Source: Streptomyces cyaneochromogenes (GTDB taxonomy: Bacteria > Actinomycetota > Actinomycetes > Streptomycetales > Streptomycetaceae). From it: a stretch of 64,000 bases of DNA. The notes beneath the pieces were generated by a model. That model was not told the DNA's origin and made no database searches. It worked only from the letters and a program-made list of their open reading frames with translations. The position numbers and the translations under genes are program-made. Positions 43,291-51,227 of the stretch are shown one piece after another; position 1 is the first letter of the stretch; each line of letters opens with the position of its first letter. The stretch is taken from assembly GCF_003963535.1 (NCBI RefSeq), contig NZ_CP034539.1, forward strand, positions 7,936,001 to 8,000,000, given 5' to 3'.

Positions 43291-43982
43291 GGGCAACCCG
43301 AACCGCTGAAACGAAGCTTCAGTCCGGGAAGCCTGAACACCCCGGCAGTCGTCGCATAGTTGGTCTGCCGAAGGTTGGCGATGCGCACGGTGTCCGCCTG
43401 CTGGCTGAAGACACCGATCGGCCCCTTCACCCCGGCCTTGGTCAACGTACTCGCGTCGTTGCCGATCTCGATGTTGTTGAACGCCGCGTCACCCGACAGC
43501 TCGGTCGAGTCGGTGGTCAGATCGACCGCCGTCACCTTCTGGGACCCGTCACCCGCGGTGATGAGCAGGTTGGTGCCGCCGAGGTCGACGCTCTGGCACA
43601 GCTTCGTGAGCGTCGCGTTCTTGATCGCGGACGTGACGACCAGGACCTGGCCGCCGGTGTCCCCCGCGTTGGGGCTGCCCGGCGCCATTTCGTCGAGGCC
43701 GCCGAACTGCTCGAATCCGGTGCCGTTGAGCTCGGTCGCGGTGACCGTGAAGGGCATGCCGGAGATGGCGAACTGCACGCCCAGCGCGCCCTCGGCGGTG
43801 AGGACGGCGAGGGCGCCGGCGACGAGCGTGGCCGGTACCGCCATCACGGCGGCCCGGCGCGCCCGGACCCGGCCGCGTCTCGCGGGCCCGTCGGGGGTTT
43901 CGGAGGCTTCGGGGACGGAACCGCTTTCCGGGTTCTCGGGTGTGTTGTCGGCGGACGAGGTGACGTCCGAGGACGAGGCCAT
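43287..43982 (-). CDS. DUF6230 family cell-surface protein
   Basis: A 231-residue protein with an N-terminal acidic/polar stretch, Arg-rich boundary, one membrane helix (about 47-68) and an exported beta-rich domain (FAISGMPFTVTATELNGTGFEQFGG, a run of beta strands, ending NYATTAGVFRLPGLKLRF). It matches the DUF6230 family, which is coupled with DUF6114. The role is unknown. ATG 43982 has GGGAGC 5 nt upstream. Its promoter (44123-44152) would give a leader of about 130 nt. Confidence 0.78.
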   Translation of the reverse strand: MASSSDVTSSADNTPENPESGSVPEASETPDGPARRGRVRARRAAVMAVPATLVAGALAVLTAEGALGVQFAISGMPFTVTATELNGTGFEQFGGLDEMAPGSPNAGDTGGQVLVVTSAIKNATLTKLCQSVDLGGTNLLITAGDGSQKVTAVDLTTDSTELSGDAAFNNIEIGNDASTLTKAGVKGPIGVFSQQADTVRIANLRQTNYATTAGVFRLPGLKLRFSGSGCP

Positions 43983-44122
43983 AACTGCTCCCAGGTGCAT
44001 GTAAGTGCGGGTAGGGCATCAGCGGCACGTTGTCCTGGCGCGGACAGCGCCCACGGCGCACGTCTCCTCGCAACTCCCGGCGGGTGCAAGGGCTTTCTCG
44101 TACTCCGCAGTAGCCAGCCGGG

Positions 44123-44152
44123 AAGTTACCGGTGGTTACACTCGAGGGTCAA
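44123..44152 (-). promoter_or_regulatory. promoter of the DUF6230-DUF6114 operon
   Basis: On the minus strand TTGACC (44147-44152) is followed after 18 nt by TAACTT (44123-44128). The direct repeat GTTAC-N5-GTTAC overlaps the -10 and spacer, a likely regulator site. Confidence 0.4.
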
Positions 44153-44255
44153 GGTAGTTGTGCAAAAAGGGTGTTGGTTGTGTGCCGCCTGTGGGTCACG
44201 TGCTTCCGGGAGTCACGAAAAGCGCCGGATGCAACATCAACTCCCTTCCTACTCC

Positions 44256-44285
44256 TTGACGTTGACTGACCCTCAGGTCTACAAC
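44256..44285 (+). promoter_or_regulatory. promoter of the secreted-protein gene
   Basis: TTGACG (44256-44261) followed after 18 nt by TACAAC (44280-44285). A second TTGACT directly follows the first. If used, the transcript leader is about 380 nt. Confidence 0.35.
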
Positions 44286-44670
44286 TCTCCCTGGCTCCCC
44301 CCTGGATCCGTGGCGCCGGATCCGCCGCCGCGCGGCCTCTGCCCGCGTTCCCGGACCTGATGTCCTTCACATTTCCTTTTCGCGAGATCACTCCTGGCGC
44401 CGTCACGGTCGCTTCCCCCTCGGTCCGTGCCGGCCACCCCCCCGCCCGGGCCGGCCGGAGTCCTCCCCCCGGGTCTCCGGCCGGCCACCGGACGGGCTGC
44501 CGTTGCCGGTCCGTGTCGTACGGAGAAGGCGTCACGGACCGGCAACGACCCTGGTCTTCCGGGCCCGGCACACCGACCGGACTCGCGCACCCCCCCCGGC
44601 ACCCCCCGAACCCCCTGAGCCCTCAGACCCTCAGGGCACACCCCCGCAACGAAAGCCGAGGTACACCCGC

Positions 44671-45312
44671 ATGCGCGCACGCACCCTCATCGCCCTCGCC
44701 GGAACCGTCGCCGCCCTCGGGCTCGCCGTCCCCGCGTCGGCCGCCGACACCCCGGTCCTGACCACCACCGACGGAGCGGCCGTCGCGGTCGGTGCCGTCC
44801 TCGACGCGTCCCTGGCGAGTGGCACCGCCGCCACGTTCTACTCGAGCGCGACCGGCACCAGCGGCATCTCCTGCACCAGCTCGGCGTTCTCCGCCACCGT
44901 CACCGACAACCCGGCCGCCCCCGGCACCGCCACCGAGTCGCTGACCTCCCACACCTTCGACACCGGCGGCTGCACCGCCAACGTCACCGGTGTGCTCGGT
45001 GTCAGCGGCATCACCGTCGACAACCTGCCGTACACCACCAGCGTGTCCTCCGACGGCACCGTCACCGTGACGCCGGCCGAGGGCTCCGTCATCCAGTCCA
45101 CGGTCCGGCTGCGCACCCTGCTCGGCAGCATCACCTGCGTCTACCAGGCGCCCAGCCTGTCCGGCACGTCGAGCAACGCCGACAACAGCATCGCCTTCAC
45201 CAACCAGCCCTTCACCAAGACGTCGGGTTCGTCGCTGTGCTTCAGCAACGCCTACTTCACCGCCAAGTACGCCCCGGTGACGAGCTCGGGCGTCGCCGTC
45301 AACGTCAACTGA
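44671..45312 (+). CDS. secreted protein of unknown function
   Basis: A 213-residue protein with a clear Sec signal (RARTLIALAGTVAALGLAVPASAA) and a Ser/Thr-rich, beta-predicted mature part with four cysteines spaced to form disulfides (ISCTSS, GGCTAN, SITCVYQ, SSLCFSN). It resembles small secreted Streptomyces proteins without assigned role. The ATG at 44671 is the only one giving a proper signal peptide. It converges with the LPMO gene and shares its terminator. No enzymatic motif is visible; a structural or adhesin-like surface role is possible. Confidence 0.7.
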   Translation: MRARTLIALAGTVAALGLAVPASAADTPVLTTTDGAAVAVGAVLDASLASGTAATFYSSATGTSGISCTSSAFSATVTDNPAAPGTATESLTSHTFDTGGCTANVTGVLGVSGITVDNLPYTTSVSSDGTVTVTPAEGSVIQSTVRLRTLLGSITCVYQAPSLSGTSSNADNSIAFTNQPFTKTSGSSLCFSNAYFTAKYAPVTSSGVAVNVN

Positions 45313-45323
45313 CCGTCGTACGG

Positions 45324-45339
45324 CGGCGGTTCACCGCCG
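45324..45339. terminator. compact bidirectional terminator
   Basis: CGGCGGT-TC-ACCGCCG is a 7-bp perfect stem at the junction of two convergent genes; it overlaps the last codons of the LPMO gene and lies 12 nt after the stop of the secreted-protein gene. Confidence 0.5.
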
Positions 45340-46287
45340 ACGCAGACGCATGACCAGGGCGGCGCCGCCGGTGAGCACCAGTACCGCCGCGGCGCCGCCC
45401 GCCAGCATGGGCGTGGACGGCCCCGAGCCGGTGTCCGTGCCGGAGGCCACCGGGGTGCTGTCGCCCTGGGGTCGCGAGGACACCGGGGTCCGCGACGGCT
45501 GAGGCGCGCGCCGCTCGGCCGCCGGTGACGGACTGCCGTCCGTGCCTTTCTGTGCCGTAGGCGAAGGACTGCCGTCCGCGCGCTTGTCACCACTGCTCGC
45601 GGAGGCCGCCGCGGAGGTCTTGCCGCCCGGCTCCTTCGCCTCCGGGAACACCACGTCCGAGCACGAGTAGTACGTGTCCGGCGTGCTGGTGTTCTGCCAG
45701 ATCGTGTACAGCACATGCCGCCCGGCCCGGTCGGACGGGAGCTTCGCCCTGATCCGGTACGCCCCGTCCGTCAGCGCCGGGTCCTTCACCTGTGCGAACG
45801 GCTGCTCCGGGAGGTCGGACCAGGTGAGCGGTTTGGTCGGGTCGTAGCCGGGCTTGGTGAGGTAGAGCCGGAACGTGCCGGTGTGCGGGATCGTCGAGAC
45901 GTACCGCATCGTCAGAGCACCGCCCGGGGTCAGCCGGGTCGACGGATAGTCGGCGCGGGCGAGGTCGAGGCCCCGGTAGGCGGGCAGCCCGCCGCTGCAC
46001 AGCTCTCCGTCGGGGACGACCTGCCGGTCCCTGCCGTTCACGTTCGCGATCCGCAGGTTGTCCCAGGCCGTGAAGGGCGCCCCGTTCGAGGCGACCGCCG
46101 CCTCGCAGGCCGCAGACCGGGACGCGCTCCCGCCGTCGGGCGAGCAGGCGTAGACCCGGCTGACCGGATCCGTCGGCGCGCCGTGCGCGTGAGCGGGGCC
46201 CGCCGTCCACACGGTGAGCAGCAACGGCGTGACAGCGGCGGCCGCCAGGGCGGTGCGGTGCGATCTCATCCAGGGCATCCGGGGCAT
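45331..46287 (-). CDS. membrane-anchored lytic polysaccharide monooxygenase (AA10)
   Basis: A 318-residue protein with a signal peptide cleaved at AHA/HGAP, exposing the N-terminal His of the copper histidine brace. The AA10 domain (about 35-205) has the second His in STIPHTGTF, conserved Trp in FTAWDNLR, and VLYTIWQ..DTYYSCSDVVF. Instead of a carbohydrate-binding module it has a Ser/Pro/Asp-rich linker and a C-terminal hydrophobic helix followed by RLRRR, so it stays at the cell surface. It should oxidatively cleave chitin or cellulose. GAGGAG 9 nt before ATG 46287 supports this start; two further ATGs follow. Confidence 0.87.
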   Translation of the reverse strand: MPRMPWMRSHRTALAAAAVTPLLLTVWTAGPAHAHGAPTDPVSRVYACSPDGGSASRSAACEAAVASNGAPFTAWDNLRIANVNGRDRQVVPDGELCSGGLPAYRGLDLARADYPSTRLTPGGALTMRYVSTIPHTGTFRLYLTKPGYDPTKPLTWSDLPEQPFAQVKDPALTDGAYRIRAKLPSDRAGRHVLYTIWQNTSTPDTYYSCSDVVFPEAKEPGGKTSAAASASSGDKRADGSPSPTAQKGTDGSPSPAAERRAPQPSRTPVSSRPQGDSTPVASGTDTGSGPSTPMLAGGAAAVLVLTGGAALVMRLRRR

Positions 46288-46713
46288 CCGGAACGTCTCC
46301 TCGGCCGGCGCGGGAACGGTCCTCGTGCAGTACGGGAAACCGGCCCGGCGCGTTCACTGCGCGACGAACCGGGCAGAGCCCGCTCATACCGGTCAACTCT
46401 CCGACGTAGAGGGTGGGTTTCCGGCCTGATCGAGGGTTTCCCCTGTATCCCGATGACTAATTCTTTGCCTATCGTTCGACCACAGCCGACCCACAGGTGA
46501 CCCCGAACGGGTCGGCTCTCGCGCCGGCCGGCCGCCGCGCGCCCCCCCCACTTGCCGCACTGCCCCCACCTGCGTTCCCGGCGTCATCCCACCTGCATTC
46601 CCGGCGTCACCTCTCCCGCCTTCTCGGCGTACCCCCCTCCGCTTCGACGAGGAAGCGATTCGACCGCCGCTCCGCGCTGCCCGGAGACACGGCCGGCCAC
46701 GAAAGGCAAACCC
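46288..46713. other. 426-nt divergent gap between LPMO and protease genes
   Basis: The gap holds the divergent control region of two secreted enzymes. The one distinct element is the 23-bp tandem duplication at 46565-46610. I see no convincing promoter hexamers, no DasR-type site, and no small gene. Confidence 0.35.
46565..46610. repeat. two tandem 23-bp repeats upstream of the protease gene
   Basis: The 23-bp unit beginning CCCACCTGC and ending GGCGTCAT at 46565-46587 is repeated at 46588-46610 with two differences. It lies about 105 nt before the protease start. No function is assigned. Confidence 0.6.
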
Positions 46714-48522
46714 TTGCGCACCTCCGCATCCACCAGACGGAAGCTGATATCCGTCGCCGCGGTCTCCGCCGCGCTCTTCACGGCCGCCACCACCTCGGTG
46801 GCCATGGCCCAGGAACCCGCTGCCCGGGAAGCCGCCGTGCCGACGGCGCAGACCGAGGCCGCGCCGGGCGCCCCGGCCGAGCGCCTCATCGTCGGCTACA
46901 AGTCCGGCGCAGCCGAGGCCAAGTCGAACAAGGCGGCCGAGGCCGACGCCGCGACCAAGGGCAAGGAGGCCGGCGAGGACCTCGACTTCCAGCGCCGCCT
47001 CGGCTCCGGCGCCGCCCTCGTCGACCTCGGCGAGAGCCTCACCAAGGCGGACGTCGCGGACGTCGTCGCCGAGTACCAGGCGGACCCGCAGGTCGCCTAC
47101 GTCGTCCCGGACCGGCTGAACAAGCCGCTGGCCACCCCCAACGACACCGAGTACAGCAAGCAGTGGGACCTGTTCGAGACCACCGCGGGCATGAACGTGC
47201 CGGGTGCCTGGGACGTCGCCACCGGCAGCGGGGTGACCGTCGCCGTCATCGACACCGGTTACGTCTCCCACTCCGACCTCGGCGCCAACATCGTCGCGGG
47301 CTACGACTTCATCTCCGACGCCACGGTCGGCAACGACGGCAACGGCCGCGACAGCAACCCGGCCGACCCGGGCGACTGGACCGCCGCCAACGAGTGCGCG
47401 CAGGGCGACCCGGCCTCCACCTCCTCCTGGCACGGCACCCACGTCGCGGGCACCATCGCCGCCGTCACCAACAACAGCAAGGGCGTCGCCGGCGTCGCGT
47501 ACGGCGCGAAGGTCTCACCGCTGCGTGTGCTCGGCAAGTGCGGTGGCTTCGACTCCGACATCATCGACGCCATCACCTGGGCGTCCGGCGGTACGGTCTC
47601 CGGTGTCCCGGCCAACGCCAACGTCGCCAAGGTCATCAACATGAGCCTGGGCGGTGGCGGCGCGTGCTCCACCGCGACCCAGAGCGCCATCAACGCGGCC
47701 GTGAACCGCGGCACCACGGTCGTCGTCGCGGCGGGCAACAGCAACGCCAACGCGGCCAACTACTCGCCGGCCAGCTGCAACAACGTCATCAGCGTGGCCG
47801 CCGCCGACCGCCAGGGGAACCGCTCCTACTACTCCAACTTCGGCTCGGTCGTCGACATCGCCGCCCCGGGTGGTGAGACCAACTCGGTCACCTCCAACGG
47901 CATCCTGTCCACGCTGAACTCCGGCGGGCAGAGCCCGTCCTCCGAGAACTACGACTACTACCAGGGCACCAGCATGGCCGCCCCGCACGTCGCGGGCCTG
48001 GCCGCGCTGGCGAAGTCGGCGAACCCCGCACTGACGCCGGCCCAGATCGAGTCCGCGATCAAGACCAACTCGCGTGCTCTGCCCGGCACTTGCTCGGGCG
48101 GCTGCGGTGCGGGCCTCGCCGACGCGGCCAAGACGGTGCAGGCGGTGAGCGGCAGCTCCGGAGGCTCCACGGGGGGCACCACCTTCACCAGCTCCGGCGC
48201 GGTCTCCGTTCCCGACAACGGCTCGGCCGTCGAGTCCTCCATCACCGTCAGCGGCCGTAGCGGCAACGCCCCCTCGGCGCTCCAGGTCGGTGTGGACATC
48301 ACCCACACCTACCGCGGTGACCTGGTCATCGACCTGGTGGCCCCGGACGGCTCGACCTACCGTCTGAAGTCCGCCAGCTCCTCGGACTCCGCGGACAACG
48401 TCAACACCACCTACACGGTGAACGCGTCGAGCGAGACCGCCAACGGCACCTGGAAGCTGCGCGTCCAGGACACAGCGGCCCAGGACACGGGCACGCTCAA
48501 CAGCTGGAAGCTGACCTTCTGA
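46714..48522 (+). CDS. secreted subtilisin-like serine protease (S8) with P-domain
   Basis: A 602-residue secreted protease: signal peptide ending AMA/QEP, an inhibitor I9 propeptide (about 45-140, AERLIVGYKSG..ADPQVAYVVPD), the S8 domain with catalytic Asp (VAVIDTGY), His (WHGTHVAGTIA) and Ser (GTSMAAPHVAGLAAL), a Gly/Ser linker and a C-terminal proprotein-convertase P-domain (VGVDITHTYRGDLVIDLVAPDGS..WKLRVQD). The TTG at 46714 is chosen because of GAAAGG 7 nt upstream and because it begins a good signal peptide. It probably digests extracellular protein. A strong terminator follows. Confidence 0.9.
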   Translation: MRTSASTRRKLISVAAVSAALFTAATTSVAMAQEPAAREAAVPTAQTEAAPGAPAERLIVGYKSGAAEAKSNKAAEADAATKGKEAGEDLDFQRRLGSGAALVDLGESLTKADVADVVAEYQADPQVAYVVPDRLNKPLATPNDTEYSKQWDLFETTAGMNVPGAWDVATGSGVTVAVIDTGYVSHSDLGANIVAGYDFISDATVGNDGNGRDSNPADPGDWTAANECAQGDPASTSSWHGTHVAGTIAAVTNNSKGVAGVAYGAKVSPLRVLGKCGGFDSDIIDAITWASGGTVSGVPANANVAKVINMSLGGGGACSTATQSAINAAVNRGTTVVVAAGNSNANAANYSPASCNNVISVAAADRQGNRSYYSNFGSVVDIAAPGGETNSVTSNGILSTLNSGGQSPSSENYDYYQGTSMAAPHVAGLAALAKSANPALTPAQIESAIKTNSRALPGTCSGGCGAGLADAAKTVQAVSGSSGGSTGGTTFTSSGAVSVPDNGSAVESSITVSGRSGNAPSALQVGVDITHTYRGDLVIDLVAPDGSTYRLKSASSSDSADNVNTTYTVNASSETANGTWKLRVQDTAAQDTGTLNSWKLTF

Positions 48523-48564
48523 GCGAGCACTGAACACGGGCCCTGAACGGGCGCGTATCACAAG

Positions 48565-48609
48565 CGGGCGGGCCGGCCGATGCGGATGGGGCATCGGCGG
48601 GCCCGCCTT
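48565..48609. terminator. terminator after the S8 protease gene
   Basis: GGCGGGC at the left pairs with GCCCGCC at the right, with an inner GCCGATGC/GCATCGGC stem, giving a long GC-rich hairpin beginning about 42 nt after the protease stop. Confidence 0.6.
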
Positions 48610-48638
48610 ACGTTGCGTCCATGGCCGACATCCGTGAT

Positions 48639-48677
48639 CACCGACCGGAGTGACGGAAACCGTCACTCCGGTCGGTG
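48639..48677. terminator. perfect 18-bp hairpin behind the ScbR-like gene
   Basis: CACCGACCGGAGTGACGG (48639-48656) and its exact complement (48660-48677) are separated by only AAA. The hairpin starts 9 nt beyond the stop of the leftward receptor gene, so it should terminate that transcript. Together with the preceding hairpin it insulates the convergent genes. Confidence 0.7.
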
Positions 48678-48685
48678 CCGTGTAC

Positions 48686-49363
48686 TCAGCGTGCGGTCAC
48701 GTCCATGGCGGCCTGCTCGTCGGCCGCCGCGTCGGCAGCGGCCAGCACCCGGATCCCTCGATCGGGCCTGCGGTCGATGCCGATCAGCAGGCCCGGCAGC
48801 GCGATGCTCGGCAGGATGTGTCCCCACAGCACCGAGATCCGCTCCGCCAGATCCTCCCGGTCGGTCAGCGCGCGGGACATCAGCTGGAGGCCCGCGAACG
48901 CCCCGACCAGCAGTTCCACCGTCTGCCGGGGCTGCACCGTGGGTAGCAACTCGCCCTGCTCACGGGCCCGTTCCAGCACCACCACCAGGTGTTCCACCCA
49001 CTGCCGGAACGGCCCCGCGTGGTCGACGCCGGGCGGCGCGCTCTGATCCACCGCCAGCCGTACGCTGCCCTTGAGCAGCGAGTTGGAGAGCAGCCGCTGC
49101 CCGAACACGAAGGTCATGTCGACCAGTTCCTGCAGCTTGCATGCCTGCGGCGGCACCGCGCCGAGCGCCACCTGCTCGTCAAGGACGGCCTGGGCGAGGG
49201 ATTCCTTCGACGCGAAGTGGAAATACAGGGCACCCTTGGTCACATCGGCCCGCTCCAGCACCATCGAGATGGTGGTCGCGGTGTACCCGTGCTCGTCGAA
49301 GACCGCGCCGGCGGCCTCCAGGATCAGTCTCCGCGTCCTGACGGCGCGCTCCTGCCTCGCCAT
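48686..49363 (-). CDS. gamma-butyrolactone receptor-like TetR regulator (ScbR/ArpA family)
   Basis: A 225-residue TetR-type repressor with the ScbR/ArpA family N-terminus: RTRRLILEAAGAVFDEHGY, helix-turn-helix TISMVLERADVTKGALYFHFASKESLAQAVL, then a ligand domain with LLKGSVRLAVDQ and a conserved Trp (FRQWVEHL). Such receptors leave DNA when a gamma-butyrolactone or butenolide binds. ATG 49363 has GGAGG 7 nt upstream. It is divergent from an AfsA-like synthase gene, the same arrangement as scbR/scbA, with an ARE-like operator between. Confidence 0.88.
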   Translation of the reverse strand: MARQERAVRTRRLILEAAGAVFDEHGYTATTISMVLERADVTKGALYFHFASKESLAQAVLDEQVALGAVPPQACKLQELVDMTFVFGQRLLSNSLLKGSVRLAVDQSAPPGVDHAGPFRQWVEHLVVVLERAREQGELLPTVQPRQTVELLVGAFAGLQLMSRALTDREDLAERISVLWGHILPSIALPGLLIGIDRRPDRGIRVLAAADAAADEQAAMDVTAR

Positions 49364-49451
49364 AACCGCCCCTCCACTGCGCCGAGTTGACCTGTACGCC
49401 CCGGCGTGCGCCGGAGCGGAGTCGGGCACGGTCGGGCGACCCCAGGCCGCA

Positions 49452-49481
49452 TTGAAAACAAACCGGTCGGCTCGTATTCTA
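49452..49481. promoter_or_regulatory. ARE-like operator nested in overlapping divergent promoters
   Basis: Rightward hexamers TTGAAA (49452-49457) and TATTCT (49475-49480) are exactly 17 nt apart and read toward the AfsA gene. On the other strand TAGAAT (49476-49481) makes a good -10 for the receptor gene. Inside is AAACAAACCGGTCGG, a typical autoregulatory-element half-site, with an imperfect partner CTCGTATT (49455-49480 overall). A bound ScbR-like receptor would cover both promoters. Confidence 0.6.
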
Positions 49482-49545
49482 ACGCTCGCGGCACGGGCCA
49501 CCTCGCCGTCTGTCAACGCACACACGGGGGACCCAAGGAGGGGAC

Positions 49546-50487
49546 ATGCCTCATCCGCGGCAGCTCGCCACGAACCCGCTCGCCGAGAATCTGGCAGTGC
49601 CGGACGGCCTGACGGCCACCGTACCCCGCCAACTCGTTCATCGCGCCTCTGTGGCCGAAACGCTGCTCACCGGCGGGACCAGCACGGACACCGACCGGTT
49701 CACCGTCTTCGCCCAGTGGCCGCGCGCTCATCAGTTACACGTGTCGCCGGACCGGACGGCGTACGATCCGTTGCTCGTCGCGGAAACCGTCCGCCAGGCC
49801 GGCACGCTCCTCGCGCACACCGCCTACAAGGTGCCTCTCGGCCATAAGTTCGTGCTCAAGGAAATGCGGATCACCACGCGCCCCGAGCATCTGGCCGTCG
49901 GCACCGTGCCCGCCGAACCCGCGATCGACATCGCCGTCTCCGACATCGACCGACGCGGCGGCCGCCCGGCCGGGTTCACCTACGACGCGGACGTGCGCAT
50001 AGGCCGGGAGCGGGTCGCGACCGCGCGGATCGCCGCGACCTGGACCAGCGACGCCGTCTACCGGCGGCTGCGCGGCGGCCGTACCGCGGCCACCGTGTCC
50101 ACACTGCCGGTCCCGCCCGGTCTCCCGCCGACCGCGGTGGACCGCGCCCTGCCCGCGGACGTCGTGCTCGCCCCGTCCGACCGCCCGGACCGCTGGCGGC
50201 TGCGAGTCGATACCGGCCATGCTGTTTTCTTCGACCATCCGCTCGACCATGTGCCGGGCATGCTGCTGCTGGAGGCAGCCCGGCAAGCCGTGCGGGCCCG
50301 GACCCGGGGCGGCCACCGGGCCCCCGTCTCGTTCCGCACCGTCTTCCACCAGTACGCCGAACTCGACCAGCCCACCTGGATAGAGGCGGTCGACCGGCGG
50401 GGCCCGTACGACGCCGATGTGCAAGTCGTGGGACGGCAGGGGGAGTCGACGCTTTTCGAGTGCGCGGTGGGAACCGAGGAAGGGTGA
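49546..50487 (+). CDS. AfsA-family gamma-butyrolactone/butenolide signal synthase
   Basis: A 313-residue protein with two AfsA hot-dog repeats: repeat 1 near residues 60-105 (LHVSPDRTAYDPLLVAETVRQAG, PLGHKFVLK) and repeat 2 near 222-265 (HAVFFDHPLDHVPGMLLLEAARQA). AfsA condenses a beta-ketoacyl-ACP with dihydroxyacetone phosphate as the first step to gamma-butyrolactone signals. Codon 64 is an in-frame TTA (49735-49737), so translation should need the bldA tRNA. It sits between two receptor-type regulators; the P450 at 52435 could modify its product. Confidence 0.9.
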   Translation: MPHPRQLATNPLAENLAVPDGLTATVPRQLVHRASVAETLLTGGTSTDTDRFTVFAQWPRAHQLHVSPDRTAYDPLLVAETVRQAGTLLAHTAYKVPLGHKFVLKEMRITTRPEHLAVGTVPAEPAIDIAVSDIDRRGGRPAGFTYDADVRIGRERVATARIAATWTSDAVYRRLRGGRTAATVSTLPVPPGLPPTAVDRALPADVVLAPSDRPDRWRLRVDTGHAVFFDHPLDHVPGMLLLEAARQAVRARTRGGHRAPVSFRTVFHQYAELDQPTWIEAVDRRGPYDADVQVVGRQGESTLFECAVGTEEG

Positions 50488-50506
50488 GTTATCTTGTACG
50501 CAGAGT

Positions 50507-50535
50507 AAAAAACAAACGGCATGACCCGTTCTTTT
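50507..50535. promoter_or_regulatory. ARE-like operator upstream of the second receptor
   Basis: AAAACAAACGG-catga-CCCGTTCTTTT is a long near-palindrome of the autoregulatory-element type (AAACAAACGG on the left, its complement-like CCGTTCTTT on the right). It ends 22 nt before the ATG of the second receptor gene and follows the AfsA gene stop by 19 nt. Confidence 0.55.
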
Positions 50536-50557
50536 CAGTCCCAGGAGAGTCCAGCCG

Positions 50558-51205
50558 ATGGTGAGGCAGTTACGCGCCGAGCAGACCCGCACCACGATCC
50601 TCACAGCCGCCGCGGAACTGTTCGACCGCCAGGGCTATGAATCGACCAGCCTCAGCGACATCGTCGAGCACGCCCAAGTCACCAAGGGAGCCCTCTACTT
50701 CCACTTCGCGGCGAAGGAGGACCTGGCGCAGGCCATCATGGAGCTCCAGTCGCGGGCCTCCCGCCAGGTGGCGAGCGAGATGGACGTGCGCGGCCACTCC
50801 TCCCTGGAGTCGCTGATCCGCACGACGTTCGGCATCACGCGCCTGAGCGTCGAGGGCCCGATACCCCGGGCCGGTCTGCGTCTGGCCACCGGGGGAGTGG
50901 TGATACGGCCGCCCCTGCGGCACCCGTTCACCGAGCTGGTGGACATCGCCACCCGCAGACTCCACGGCGCCGCCAAGGAGGCCGACATCCACCCGGACGT
51001 CGACGTCGAGGCCGCCGCCCACTCCCTTGTCTGCTTCTTCGTCGGCACCCGCGTCGTCGGCCGCTCCCTCGAACCCGTCGCACGCCAGCCCCGCAGGGTG
51101 GCCGAGATGTGGCACCTCATGATCCGGGGCCTGGTCCCGGTCCCCCGCCGCGCCCCCTATCTCACCCTCGCGACACAGCTGGAGCGGGAGATCAGAGCCG
51201 TATGA
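50558..51205 (+). CDS. second gamma-butyrolactone receptor-like TetR regulator (ScbR family)
   Basis: A 215-residue TetR-type regulator with the family N-terminus (RAEQTRTTILTAAAELFDRQGYESTSLSDIVEHAQVTKGALYFHFAAKEDLAQAI) and a ScbR-like C-terminal domain (RAGLRLATGGVVIR, CFFVGTRVVGRSLEP, MWHLMIRGLVPVPRR). It may be a true receptor or a ScbR2-like pseudo-receptor. Codon 5 is TTA (50570-50572), implying bldA dependence. It follows the AfsA gene by 70 nt with its own ARE-like site, so it is probably both co-transcribed and autoregulated. Confidence 0.88.
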   Translation: MVRQLRAEQTRTTILTAAAELFDRQGYESTSLSDIVEHAQVTKGALYFHFAAKEDLAQAIMELQSRASRQVASEMDVRGHSSLESLIRTTFGITRLSVEGPIPRAGLRLATGGVVIRPPLRHPFTELVDIATRRLHGAAKEADIHPDVDVEAAAHSLVCFFVGTRVVGRSLEPVARQPRRVAEMWHLMIRGLVPVPRRAPYLTLATQLEREIRAV

Positions 51206-51227
51206 CGCCCGCGATACGGTGAGCCGC

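Larger units (their letters stand above)
43983..44670. other. 688-nt divergent control region
   Basis: The gap between the leftward DUF6230 gene and the rightward secreted-protein gene holds two back-to-back promoters (described separately) and a direct repeat GTTAC-N5-GTTAC (44125-44129, 44135-44139) with 10-bp period that overlaps the leftward -10. The rightward transcript would have an unusually long leader of about 380 nt, rich in short GC hairpins. I see no credible small gene in it. Confidence 0.4.

Noticed and set aside
48639..48677. Regulator operator
   Set aside because: The 18-bp perfect stem with 3-nt loop lies 9 nt beyond a gene's stop codon and not near any start; a terminator explains it better.
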